Part shown: positions 18,891 through 26,361 of the stretch, one piece after another
Layout: each line of letters starts with the position of its first letter
How positions within the stretch are numbered: position 1 is the first letter of the stretch
Translations under genes and position numbers: made by a program
Notes under the pieces: generated by a model
Seen by the model: the letters and a program-made list of their open reading frames with translations, nothing else
What the model was told of the DNA's origin: nothing
Database searches by the model: none
From: Variovorax ginsengisoli
GTDB lineage: Bacteria; Pseudomonadota; Gammaproteobacteria; Burkholderiales; Burkholderiaceae_C
Assembly: GCF_030486595.1 (NCBI RefSeq)
Contig: NZ_JAUJZH010000009.1
Coordinates: 62,001 to 126,000, forward strand
Length of the DNA stretch: 64,000 bases
Direction of reading: 5' to 3'

Positions 18891-19454
18891 ATGACGTTCA
18901 AGAAACTCCGGATCACCGGGCCCGGGGCTGCCCCCTACCAGCTCGGCCAGCCCATGCATGTGTACGACGCCAACGTTCTGCTGGGAACGCTGGATCCCGT
19001 GCCCGTGAGCAATGGCGGAACGGAAATCCACATCGAGCATTTCCAGCCGACCCGGGTCGTGCGGGACGAGCAGCGGCATGTCGGGCGGCTGGTGTTCCTC
19101 GAGATCTGCGCCTTCGTTTCCGAGCACTTCCACCAGGTGCAGGCGATCAGCTTCGCGTTCACGCGCGACGTCAGCATCCTCGGCGGCGGCGTCCAGCAGG
19201 CCGCCGCCCGCATCGAGACCATGGACCGCATCGGCGCCATCAACGTCCAGATCCGCCCCAAGGCCGATGCGCTGCCGGGCCAGTTCGTCGTCACCGGCGT
19301 CTGGGCCTACAGCGAGTCCAGCATGGCGGCGCTGCGCGTCGTGCTCGAAGAGCAGCGCGCCCTCTATCGCGATCGCCCGATGGCCATCGGCGTGGCGGAC
19401 AAGCCGGGTGTGCGGGCGGCGCTGCGGCGCCTGATCTCGCGGCGCAGCGGGTAG
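18891..19454 (+). CDS. Unrecognised 187-residue soluble protein
   Basis: I do not recognise a family. The protein is soluble, with no signal peptide or membrane span. It has an N-terminal Gly/Pro-containing segment, an alternating hydrophobic middle (LVFLEICAFVSEHF and ISFAFTRDVSIL) that looks like beta strands and helices, a GGGVQQAAARIETMDRIGA segment, and a basic C-terminus ending RRLISRRSG. Codon use and GC match the neighbours, so it looks like a real gene. The ATG at 18891 is the first start but has a weak ribosome site. It is divergent from the efflux operon and could share its 262-bp control region. Confidence 0.6.
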   Translation: MTFKKLRITGPGAAPYQLGQPMHVYDANVLLGTLDPVPVSNGGTEIHIEHFQPTRVVRDEQRHVGRLVFLEICAFVSEHFHQVQAISFAFTRDVSILGGGVQQAAARIETMDRIGAINVQIRPKADALPGQFVVTGVWAYSESSMAALRVVLEEQRALYRDRPMAIGVADKPGVRAALRRLISRRSG

Positions 19455-19477
19455 GGCGAACAGGCCCTCAGCGTCCT

Positions 19478-19497
19478 ACGCCGAATGACGTCGGCGT
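19478..19497. other. Perfect inverted repeat (ACGCCGA / TCGGCGT)
   Basis: ACGCCGA and TCGGCGT flank a six-base spacer, between the unknown gene and the cupredoxin gene. A second, smaller dyad (GGCGT-ATTG-ACGCC) follows about ten bases later and overlaps the putative -35. It could terminate the upstream gene or be an operator for the downstream one; there is no T-run. Confidence 0.35.
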
Positions 19498-19514
19498 CGC
19501 CCCACTTCGGCGTA

Positions 19515-19542
19515 TTGACGCCCCGGCAGGCGCGGCAATACT
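19515..19542 (+). promoter_or_regulatory. Putative promoter of the cupredoxin-like gene
   Basis: TTGACG at 19515-19520, a 16-base GC-rich spacer, and AATACT at 19537-19542. The start codon is 30 bases further on behind a GGGGGA ribosome site. Confidence 0.4.
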
Positions 19543-19572
19543 CGGTGCCAGGCGACCCAAGGGGGATTTCCG

Positions 19573-20268
19573 TTGAATCCAGCCCGCATCCTCACGCTTC
19601 TGGCGCTGCTGCCCCTGGGCTGCGGCCTGGCCGGACACGCCCTCGCCGGCGAGCTGCGCGGCCGGGTGGTGTTCGCGGGCCCGGCACCGGCGCCGGTCAA
19701 GGTGCCGGTCACGATCGACCAGTACCTGTGCGGCAACGAGAAACCCGCCGACGACCTGCAGCTGTCCGCCGCCAAGGAGATCCGCAACGCGGTGGTCTGG
19801 ATCGAGACGCCGCCGCCGGGCGCGCCGCTGCCGCCTCGCACCGAGAAGGTGGAACTCGACCAGAAGGGCTGCACCTTCGTGCCACGGGTCGTGGTCGTGC
19901 CGGTCGGCGGCACGGTGGATTTCCTCAACAGCGACCGGCTGCTGCACAACATCCACGCGACGCCGAAGCGCAACGTGTCGTTCAACCGCACGCAGCCGAT
20001 GGGGCGGACGATCCCGGTCACCTTCGCCGAGCCCGAGATCGTGCGCATCAACTGCGACCTGCATGCCTGGATGGTGGCCTGGGTGGTGGTGGCGGCGCAC
20101 CCCTACTATGCGGTCACGGGCGCCGACGGGCGCTTCGCCTTCGACAAGCTGCCGCCGGGACCCTACAAGCTGCAGATCTGGCACGAGCGCCTCGGCATGG
20201 TGCCGGCCAGCGTGACGGTCGGCGACCAGCAGCCGGCGCAGGTCACGGTCGAGATGAAGCCGCGCTGA
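19573..20268 (+). CDS. Periplasmic cupredoxin-like protein (methylamine-utilization MauL-like)
   Basis: A 231-residue exported protein. The Sec signal peptide ends near residue 26 (HALA-GE). The body reads as a cupredoxin barrel with a plausible type 1 copper site: His125 (or His128) in LLHNIH, then Cys161, His164 and Met167 in CDLHAWM. The C-terminal third (about 180-228: GADGRFAFDKLPPGPYKL) resembles a carboxypeptidase-regulatory/SpaA-like beta domain. Such proteins are usually annotated as plastocyanin or methylamine utilization proteins; the redox partner is unknown. Start is TTG at 19573 with GGGGGA seven bases before it. It converges on a SORL-like periplasmic gene. Confidence 0.75.
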   Translation: MNPARILTLLALLPLGCGLAGHALAGELRGRVVFAGPAPAPVKVPVTIDQYLCGNEKPADDLQLSAAKEIRNAVVWIETPPPGAPLPPRTEKVELDQKGCTFVPRVVVVPVGGTVDFLNSDRLLHNIHATPKRNVSFNRTQPMGRTIPVTFAEPEIVRINCDLHAWMVAWVVVAAHPYYAVTGADGRFAFDKLPPGPYKLQIWHERLGMVPASVTVGDQQPAQVTVEMKPR

Positions 20269-20286
20269 GCGGCCCGGCACAGGTTC

Positions 20287-20733
20287 TCAGGGCAGCACGC
20301 TGATCTTCTTCGACGCCTCCCAGGCCGCGGAATGGGTGGGCTCGGCCACCGCGCGCAGCGAGCCGCCCTCGTCGAGTGCCACCGTGAAGGTCACGGTCGG
20401 TGCCGAATACACCGGGTGCAGGTAGGCGCGCGCGATTTCCACCGAGTCCTTGTAGAGCGCGATGTAGCGCACGAAGTGCTCCTGCAGCGAGGGGTGCTGC
20501 GAGCCGACACCGACGTTCACCGTCACGTTGAACCAGGCACCGCGCCGGACGCTGTCGGGCGCGGTGATCTTCGGTGTGTGCTTGGGGTCGACGGCGGTGT
20601 GGATCTGCCGGAACTCGGGCGTGAACTGCTGCGCCTGGTCTTCTTCGGCCCGCGCCGGCGCAAAGGAGGCGAGCAGCCCCAGCAGCAGCAGCATGTGGCC
20701 GCCGCGGGCGGCCGTGCGGATGGTCTTGGTCAT
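20287..20733 (-). CDS. Exported SORL-like (neelaredoxin-fold) protein lacking the iron-ligand cysteine
   Basis: A 148-residue protein with a signal peptide (cleavage near APARA-EE, residue 29). The mature part follows the class II superoxide-reductase-like fold. KHTPKI at 51-56 aligns with the KHVPxI ligand segment, QHPSLQEHFVRYIALY at 79-94 with the HPNxxEHH segment, and a C-terminal HSAAWEASKKI (134-144) with the CNxHGLWE segment. His52, His80, His86 and His134 are present, but the essential axial cysteine is missing; the protein contains no cysteine at all. So it may bind a metal without being a superoxide reductase. It lies 18 bases from the cupredoxin stop and heads toward it; upstream are a receiver and a sensor kinase on the same strand. 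Confidence 0.65.
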   Translation of the reverse strand: MTKTIRTAARGGHMLLLLGLLASFAPARAEEDQAQQFTPEFRQIHTAVDPKHTPKITAPDSVRRGAWFNVTVNVGVGSQHPSLQEHFVRYIALYKDSVEIARAYLHPVYSAPTVTFTVALDEGGSLRAVAEPTHSAAWEASKKISVLP

Positions 20734-20754
20734 GCGACCTCCCTGGCGTTGGCC

Positions 20755-21129
20755 TCAGAGACCTGGCAGGAACTGCTTCACCATGGCGAGCAGCTCGCTC
20801 GGGCTGTAGGGTTTGGCGAGATAGGCCGCGGCGCCCGCCTTCATCGCCTTCTCGCGGTCGCCGCTCAGGGCGTACGAGGTGATGACGATGATCGGGATGT
20901 GGCGCGTCGGCGCCTCGGTGCTCAGGAGGCGGGTGGCGTCGAGTCCCGACATCTTCGGCAGTTGCACGTCCATCAGGATCAGGTCGGGCAGCTCCTGCCG
21001 CGCCAGGGCGACTCCGGTCTCGCCGTCGCCCGCTTCGATCAGGCGGCAGGGCGATCGGCTGAGCAGCTGCCGCACGATCTTGCGGTTGTACTCGTTGTCC
21101 TCGACGTAGAGGATCTTGCGCTCGCTCAT
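20755..21129 (-). CDS. Single-domain response regulator (CheY/DivK-like)
   Basis: A 124-residue receiver domain of the DivK type: YVEDNEYNRK at 7-16, phospho-acceptor Asp in LILMDVQLPKMSG (about 53), ITSYAL near 84 and KPYSPSEL near 105. No output domain. The ATG at 21129 overlaps the stop of the sensor kinase gene (ATGA), so the two are co-translated and very likely partners. It would pass phosphate on or signal by protein contact. Confidence 0.9.
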   Translation of the reverse strand: MSERKILYVEDNEYNRKIVRQLLSRSPCRLIEAGDGETGVALARQELPDLILMDVQLPKMSGLDATRLLSTEAPTRHIPIIVITSYALSGDREKAMKAGAAAYLAKPYSPSELLAMVKQFLPGL

Positions 21130-22697
21130 GAACCGCCTTCGCCCGCGCGCAGCGGCACGGAAAACATGAACCGGGAGCCCTTGCCCGGTTCGCTCTCGAC
21201 CCAGATGCGGCCGCCCAGCCGCTCGACGAACTTCTTCGAGATGCTGAGGCCCAGCCCGGTGCCGCCGAACTCCCGCGTGATGGTGGTGTCGACCTGGCGG
21301 AACTCGGTGAAGATGTTGTCGAGCTCGTGGGCCGCGATGCCGATGCCGGTGTCGGCGACGCAATAGACCAGCTGGTCGCCGACCTGCTCGACGGCGATGT
21401 CGACGCTGCCCTGGCGCGTGAACTTCAGCGCGTTGCCCGCCAGGTTGGTCAGGCACTGGGTGAGACGGCCGCTGTCGCCGCGCGCCACCGGCAGGTCGTC
21501 AGGCACATGGGCGGTGAACGCCAGGCCCTTCTCGGCCGCGATCGAGCGCAGCGAGCTGCGCACCGTGTTCACCACGTCGCCGACCGAGTAGTCCTCGAGC
21601 GCGACTTCCATCCGGCCGGCCTCGATCTTCGACAGGTCGAGCACGTCGTTGATGAGCCGCAGCAGGTTGCGTCCGTTGACCTGGATGTCGGTCAGCGGCT
21701 CCTTCAGCACCTCCGGCACCTCGCCATAGATGCCGTCGATCATCATCTCGCTGAAGCCAAGGATCGCGTTCATGGGGGTGCGCAGCTCGTGGCTCATGTT
21801 GGCCAGGAACTCGCTCTTGGCCTGGCTGGCGCGCGACAGCTGCTCGTTGAGGTCCACGAGCTTGGCGGCGGCCTGCCGCTGGGAGTCGTCGAGACGATGC
21901 AGTTGCTGGCTCATGTGGTTCATCCGGTCGGCGAGCGTTCCGAATTCGTCACGGTTGGGGACCGAGATTTTGCGCCCGAAGTTGCCCGCCGCGACATCGT
22001 CCAGATAGCCATGGGCCGCGCGCACCGGCAGGATGAACGACCAGGAGATCACGAAGCCGCAGAGCCAGGCCAGCAGCACGGCGCTGACCGCGAACACGCA
22101 GGTCAGCACCAGCGCGCGGCGGTTGGCGGCGTCGACGCTGTCGCGCAGGCGCGCCATCCGGTTCTGCTCCGCGTCCACCAGCTGGCCCATGCGCTGCGCG
22201 ATCTCGGCGTCGAGGCGCTCCTCGCGCTGCAGCAGCTCGTCCGTGATGTCCGCCAGCTTGCCGTCGCGGATTGCATTGGCGATGTCGGCCACCACGCCCA
22301 TGGCGTCGTCCTGCGAAGCGCGGATCTGGTCGATCAGCCCCTTCTGGCCCGCGGTCGCGGCGGTGTCGAGCTTGGCCAGGGTCTCGTTGAAGCGATTGTT
22401 CTCGCGCAGTATCCGCTCGATCGAGGCCTCGTCCTTCGACAGCAGCGCCAGCGCCGTGAAGTGCATCTGCCGGCCCAGCGCGTACTGGCTCTGCTGCGAC
22501 CAGCTGACCCGCTCGTGGGCCTGGTCGAGCAGGCGGCTCTGGGCGGTGGTGTTCAGGTGCAGCAGCAGGCTGGCGACCGCCATCGCGATGAACAGCAGCG
22601 TGATGATCAGGAAGGCGACCAGCAGCTTGGTGTGGACCGAGGCCCGGACGTGCGCGACCCGCAGCACCAGCCAGGCAAATGGTGACCGCTTGAGCAC
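21126..22697 (-). CDS. Membrane sensor histidine kinase (HAMP-HisKA-HATPase)
   Basis: A 523-residue sensor kinase. Transmembrane segment 1 is at about 24-47 and segment 2 at about 197-221. Between them is an all-helical periplasmic sensor (about 48-195), of the four-helix-bundle sort. A HAMP linker follows (222-275), then a short coiled coil, HisKA with His303 in NMSHELRTPMN, and HATPase with N-box NLAGNALKFT, VADTGIGI and GGTGLGLSI. The C-terminus has no receiver, but a separate receiver gene overlaps its stop. The ligand is unknown; neighbours encode copper-type and SORL-type periplasmic proteins, so a redox or metal cue is possible. Confidence 0.9.
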   Translation of the reverse strand: MLKRSPFAWLVLRVAHVRASVHTKLLVAFLIITLLFIAMAVASLLLHLNTTAQSRLLDQAHERVSWSQQSQYALGRQMHFTALALLSKDEASIERILRENNRFNETLAKLDTAATAGQKGLIDQIRASQDDAMGVVADIANAIRDGKLADITDELLQREERLDAEIAQRMGQLVDAEQNRMARLRDSVDAANRRALVLTCVFAVSAVLLAWLCGFVISWSFILPVRAAHGYLDDVAAGNFGRKISVPNRDEFGTLADRMNHMSQQLHRLDDSQRQAAAKLVDLNEQLSRASQAKSEFLANMSHELRTPMNAILGFSEMMIDGIYGEVPEVLKEPLTDIQVNGRNLLRLINDVLDLSKIEAGRMEVALEDYSVGDVVNTVRSSLRSIAAEKGLAFTAHVPDDLPVARGDSGRLTQCLTNLAGNALKFTRQGSVDIAVEQVGDQLVYCVADTGIGIAAHELDNIFTEFRQVDTTITREFGGTGLGLSISKKFVERLGGRIWVESEPGKGSRFMFSVPLRAGEGGS

Positions 22698-22756
22698 GCG
22701 CGTAACAAGCTGTTCAAGTTTGATGGCCAGGCCTCCGCTGCGCAGGCCGCATCGCC

Positions 22757-22785
22757 TTGTGGATCGGGTGCGAAGCCGCTACAGT
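22757..22785 (+). promoter_or_regulatory. Putative promoter of the receiver-cyclase gene
   Basis: TTGTGG at 22757-22762, 17 bases, TACAGT at 22780-22785. This places transcription just before the GGGAGA ribosome site and the GTG at 22808. It argues against the longer open frame that begins with the TTG at 22757, because that codon lies inside the -35. Confidence 0.5.
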
Positions 22786-22807
22786 TTTTGCTCAGGGAGA
22801 ACCGACG

Positions 22808-23923
22808 GTGAGAACCCCCCCACGCATCCTCATCGTCGACGACAACGCGACCAACGTCAAGGTTCTGCAGGCACGCCTCGGCAGCGAGGGCTACGAGGTG
22901 GTCTCGGCCGCCGACGGCGAAGAGGGCCTCGCCGCCGCCCGGACCCTGGCACCCGACCTGATCCTGCTCGACCTGATGATGCCCAAGATCGATGGCATCG
23001 AGGTCTGCAAGCGGCTGCGAGCCGATCCCGCATTTCCGTTCACGCCGATCATCATCGTCACCGCCATGGCCGACCTGAAGGACGTGGTGGCGGGGCTCGA
23101 GGCCGGCGGCGACGAATACCTCACCAAGCCGGTGGACCACGCCGCCCTCGCGGCGCGGGTGCGCTCGATGCTGCGCATCAAGGCCCTGCACGACGAGGTC
23201 GAGGCTCTGGTGGCGCAGATGAAGGGCTGGAACGCCACGCTCGAGCAGCGGGTGGCGACCCAGGTCGCCGAGCTCGAGCGGGTGGGCCGGCTGCGGCGTT
23301 TCTTTTCGCCGCAGCTGGCCGAGGCGATCGTCAGCGGCGGCGCCGAGGACCCGCTGCAGAGCCATCGGCGCGAGATCACGGTGGTGTTCCTCGACCTGCG
23401 CGGCTTCACCGCCTTCGCCGAGATCGCGGAGCCGGAGGAGGTCATGGGCGTGCTGCGCCAGTACCACGGCGCGGCCGGCGAACTGATCCTCGCCCACGAG
23501 GGCACGCTCGAGCACTTTACCGGCGACGGCATGATGATCTTCTTCAACGATCCGGTTCCGGTTGCCGACGCCGCCGAGCGCGCGGTCCGGATGTCGCTGG
23601 CGATCCGCGAGCGCATCGGATCGCTGGCCGACGCGTGGCTGCGGCGCGGCTATTCGCTCGGCCTGGGCATCGGCATCGCCCAGGGCTTCGCGACACTGGG
23701 CGCGATCGGCTTCGAAGGGCGTTGGGACTACGGCGCGATCGGCACCGTGACCAACCTCGCCGCGCGGCTGTGCGGCGAAGCGGCGAGCCACCAGATCCTG
23801 ATCTCTCGCAAGGTCCATGCGCAGCTCGAGCCGATGCTCGAGGTCGACCCGGTGCCGGCGCTGAACCTGAAGGGCTTCCAGCGCCCGGTCGACGCCTTCA
23901 GCGTGCGCGGCATCAAGTCCTAG
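22808..23923 (+). CDS. Response regulator fused to class III nucleotide cyclase
   Basis: A 371-residue cytosolic protein. Residues 1-125 are a receiver (IVDDNATN, LILLDLMMPK, VTAMAD, KPVD). About 126-165 is a helical linker, and about 180-371 is a class III adenylate/guanylate cyclase domain. Metal-binding Asp occurs in VVFLDLRGFTAF and again in FTGDGMMIFF; the transition-state Asn/Arg motif is TNLAARLC. The usual adenine-selecting Lys (as in DKYIGD) is replaced in EHFTGD, so the nucleotide made, most likely cAMP, is not certain from sequence. Start is GTG 22808 with AGGGAGA seven bases upstream. It is divergent from the sensor kinase and shares a CTAG stop overlap with the next gene. Confidence 0.88.
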   Translation: MRTPPRILIVDDNATNVKVLQARLGSEGYEVVSAADGEEGLAAARTLAPDLILLDLMMPKIDGIEVCKRLRADPAFPFTPIIIVTAMADLKDVVAGLEAGGDEYLTKPVDHAALAARVRSMLRIKALHDEVEALVAQMKGWNATLEQRVATQVAELERVGRLRRFFSPQLAEAIVSGGAEDPLQSHRREITVVFLDLRGFTAFAEIAEPEEVMGVLRQYHGAAGELILAHEGTLEHFTGDGMMIFFNDPVPVADAAERAVRMSLAIRERIGSLADAWLRRGYSLGLGIGIAQGFATLGAIGFEGRWDYGAIGTVTNLAARLCGEAASHQILISRKVHAQLEPMLEVDPVPALNLKGFQRPVDAFSVRGIKS

Positions 23924-25533
23924 AGGAACTCCTCGTCGATCAGCCTCGAGAGCAGCGACAGGCGCAGCCGGGTGCCCCAGGTCAGGCTCGGCTCGGCCTG
24001 GTGCACGATCTCCTGCGCGCCGCCCTGCGACACCCACTGCAGCCGATTCCCGGCGCCCAGGCTGCGCACCTGGTAGCTCTGGGCCTGGTGGTCGCGCTGC
24101 AGCAGGCTCGCGACCTGGCCGGCCAGTTCGGCGCTGTCGACGACCAGGCCCATCTCGGTGTTGGAATGGGCCGAGCGGCGGTCCATGTTCATCGAGCCGA
24201 TCGAGAGCCATCGCCCATCGACCACCGCGAGCTTGGCGTGCAGGCGGCCCAGCGAGCCCCGGGGGCCGTCGGCAGCCTCGTGCGCATCGCCGTCGTCGGG
24301 CATCAGTTCGTAGAGCGCGACGCCCATGTCGAGCAGCGCAGTGCGATAGCGGGCGTAGCCGAAGTGCGCCAGCGGCTCGTCGGTGGTCGCCAGCGAGTTG
24401 GTGATGAGCGAGACCCTGACCTGCTCGCCGGTGGCGCGTTGCAGCACGTCCAGGGTGCGGCGGCCGGGCACGAAGTAGGGCGACGCGATCAGGACGTCGG
24501 AATGCGCCGCCTGCATCAGCGCGAGCTGGCCTTCCATGACCGGGCCGTCGGCCTGCGCGGCGGTGTCCTCGTCGATCTTTCGCGGCGGGTCGGCCAGCAC
24601 GCGCACGGCGGCCGGGTGCAGCGCGACATGGCCGGCGGCCAGCTGGTCGCCGACGCTGCTCTGGTCCAGCGGGTCGCGCGCCGTGACCGGCCGCCGCCCG
24701 GTCGCGCCGGCCGCGCGCACGTGGTCGTCGAAATTTCGGCGGCCGGTCGCCGGCGTGGCGGTCGGCGACGCCAGCGCTTCGATCGGATAGGCGTGCCGGC
24801 TGTTCCAGTAGGCATCGAACACCGCCGCCAGCTCGTGCACCACCGGGCCCGCCGAGAGAACGTCCATGTCGATGAAGTTGACCGGCCCGCTGCGGCCGAA
24901 GTAGTCGTCGCCGATGTTGCGTCCGCCGATGATCGCGAAGCTGCTGTCGGCGATGAACAGCTTGTTGTGCATGCGTCGATTGATGCGCGAGAACTCGTGG
25001 GCCGAGAACAGCACCCGGCCGCCGACGCTGCCTTCGCGCACCGGCAACGGATTGAACAGGCGCAGCTCGACGTTCGGCCGCGCCGCGAAGCCCGCCAGCA
25101 GGGCGTCCTGGCCGGCCGCCTGCAGGTCGTCGACCAGCACCCGGACCCGCACGCCGCGGCCCGCGGCCTCGCACAGCGCGGCCAGGAATTCGCGCCCGGA
25201 GGCGTCGTCGGCAATCTGGTAGTACTGGACATCGATCGACCGCTCGGCGGCGTGGGCCAGCGCGATGCGGGCCTCGAAGGCCTGGTCTCCGGCCGGCAGC
25301 AGGCGCAGGCCGGAGCGCCGGCTGGCGTCGGCCGGCACGGCCTCGGCGGCCAGCGCCGCCAGCCGGGTGTGGTCGACATCGGTGCGGGCCACCGACACCG
25401 GCCGCTCGACTTCGGCGGGCAGACTGGCGCAGGCCGTCAGCATCGCGCACCACCCCAGCAGGACCAGCGCCAAGGTGGCGATGCCCATGGCGCGCACCCG
25501 GCGCAGCGAAAGATGCTTGATCCAGGCGGTCAT
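23920..25533 (-). CDS. Phospholipase D / cardiolipin synthase-like lipoprotein
   Basis: A 537-residue protein with two PLD catalytic motifs: HNKLFIADSS followed by GGRNIGDDYFG in the first half, and HAKLAVVDGR followed by GSMNMDRRSA in the second. Both keep His, Lys and Asp. The N-terminus has a basic stretch, a hydrophobic span and a lipobox-like LTAC at about 31-34, so it is probably lipid-anchored or exported. The family includes cardiolipin synthases (ClsC-type) and periplasmic phospholipases. It converges on the cyclase gene with stop codons sharing CTAG, and is divergent from the CRP gene, with the palindrome at 25591 between them. Confidence 0.85.
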   Translation of the reverse strand: MTAWIKHLSLRRVRAMGIATLALVLLGWCAMLTACASLPAEVERPVSVARTDVDHTRLAALAAEAVPADASRRSGLRLLPAGDQAFEARIALAHAAERSIDVQYYQIADDASGREFLAALCEAAGRGVRVRVLVDDLQAAGQDALLAGFAARPNVELRLFNPLPVREGSVGGRVLFSAHEFSRINRRMHNKLFIADSSFAIIGGRNIGDDYFGRSGPVNFIDMDVLSAGPVVHELAAVFDAYWNSRHAYPIEALASPTATPATGRRNFDDHVRAAGATGRRPVTARDPLDQSSVGDQLAAGHVALHPAAVRVLADPPRKIDEDTAAQADGPVMEGQLALMQAAHSDVLIASPYFVPGRRTLDVLQRATGEQVRVSLITNSLATTDEPLAHFGYARYRTALLDMGVALYELMPDDGDAHEAADGPRGSLGRLHAKLAVVDGRWLSIGSMNMDRRSAHSNTEMGLVVDSAELAGQVASLLQRDHQAQSYQVRSLGAGNRLQWVSQGGAQEIVHQAEPSLTWGTRLRLSLLSRLIDEEFL

Positions 25534-25590
25534 GGAGGCTTAATCTAGAGAAGGGCGCCCGTTCCGGCGAGTGCGCAGTGCGCCGCGCCG

Positions 25591-25608
25591 GTGTGACAAA
25601 AGTCACAC
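25591..25608. promoter_or_regulatory. Perfect CRP-type operator palindrome
   Basis: GTGTGACAAAAGTCACAC is a perfect dyad and contains TGTGA-N6-TCACA, the exact core recognised by E. coli CRP. It lies in the 119-bp gap between the divergent PLD and CRP-family genes, 45 bases before the latter's ATG. The CRP-family protein next to it carries the recognition-helix residues that read this core, so autoregulation and control of the PLD gene are likely. Confidence 0.8.
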
Positions 25609-25652
25609 CCAGGCGGGGCCCAGGCCCGAAGCCATGGCCATGGAGGTGGGAG

Positions 25653-26297
25653 ATGGGTTCACTGGACCAGGACGCCGGCGAACGGCTGCCGCAGCCCCTG
25701 CTCGACGCCATCGCGCCGTACGGCGTCGTCCGTGCCTTTCCGGCCCAGGCGATCCTGATCAATGAAGGCGACGCCACCGATTCGCTCTACGTCGTGCTGA
25801 GCGGGCGGGTGAAGGTCTACGCCAGCTCGGAGGATGGCCGCGAGCTGGTGCTGAGCGAATACGGGCCCGGAGGCTACTTCGGCGAGCTGTCGCTGGACGG
25901 CGAGCGTCGCTCGGCCTCCATCAAGGCGATCGAGGCCTGCACCTGCCGGGTCGTCCAGGGCGCCGAACTGCGCCGGTTCCTCGAGAGCCACGCCGACTTC
26001 GCGATGCACCTCAACCGCAAGCTGATCCGCATGGTGCGGCGCCTGACCGAGCAGTTGAGCAGCATCGCGCTGCAGGACGTCTACGGTCGCGTGGTGCGGC
26101 TCCTGAACGAGCTGTCGGAGCCGGTCGGCGAGGAGCGCGTGTTGCGCCACAAGCTGACCCAGCAGGACATCGCCGACCGCATCGGCTGCTCGCGCGAGAT
26201 GGTCAACCGGGTGATGAAGGAACTGACGGCCGGCGGCTATGTCGCGCATCGCGACGGCCGGATCGCGATCCTGCGCAAGCTGCCGGTGGCGTGGTGA
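25653..26297 (+). CDS. CRP-family cyclic-nucleotide-responsive transcription regulator
   Basis: A 214-residue regulator. The cNMP-binding domain (about 10-120) keeps the phosphate cassette GELS then RRSAS, matching CRP Glu72, Arg82 and Ser83. A dimer helix follows, then a winged helix (about 145-210) with DIADRIGCSREMVNRVMKEL. The recognition helix SREMVNR has Arg, Glu and Arg at the positions E. coli CRP uses (Arg180, Glu181, Arg185) to bind TGTGA. No FNR-type cysteines are present. I start at ATG 25653, which has GGAGGTGGGAG just before it; a longer frame to 25578 would run through the operator. With the cyclase 1.7 kb away it suggests a local cAMP response. Confidence 0.9.
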   Translation: MGSLDQDAGERLPQPLLDAIAPYGVVRAFPAQAILINEGDATDSLYVVLSGRVKVYASSEDGRELVLSEYGPGGYFGELSLDGERRSASIKAIEACTCRVVQGAELRRFLESHADFAMHLNRKLIRMVRRLTEQLSSIALQDVYGRVVRLLNELSEPVGEERVLRHKLTQQDIADRIGCSREMVNRVMKELTAGGYVAHRDGRIAILRKLPVAW

Positions 26298-26361
26298 GGC
26301 GGCGCGCGAGCAGGTCCATGCATGGCGGCATGGTCCCGCATCTGGTTGTATTCTCTGTCAC

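Noticed and set aside
22607..25777. A very long minus-strand open frame of more than 1000 codons across the cyclase, PLD and CRP genes
   Set aside because: It is antisense or out of frame to three genes with complete catalytic motifs; composition is Arg/Gly/His-rich shadow of high-GC coding DNA.
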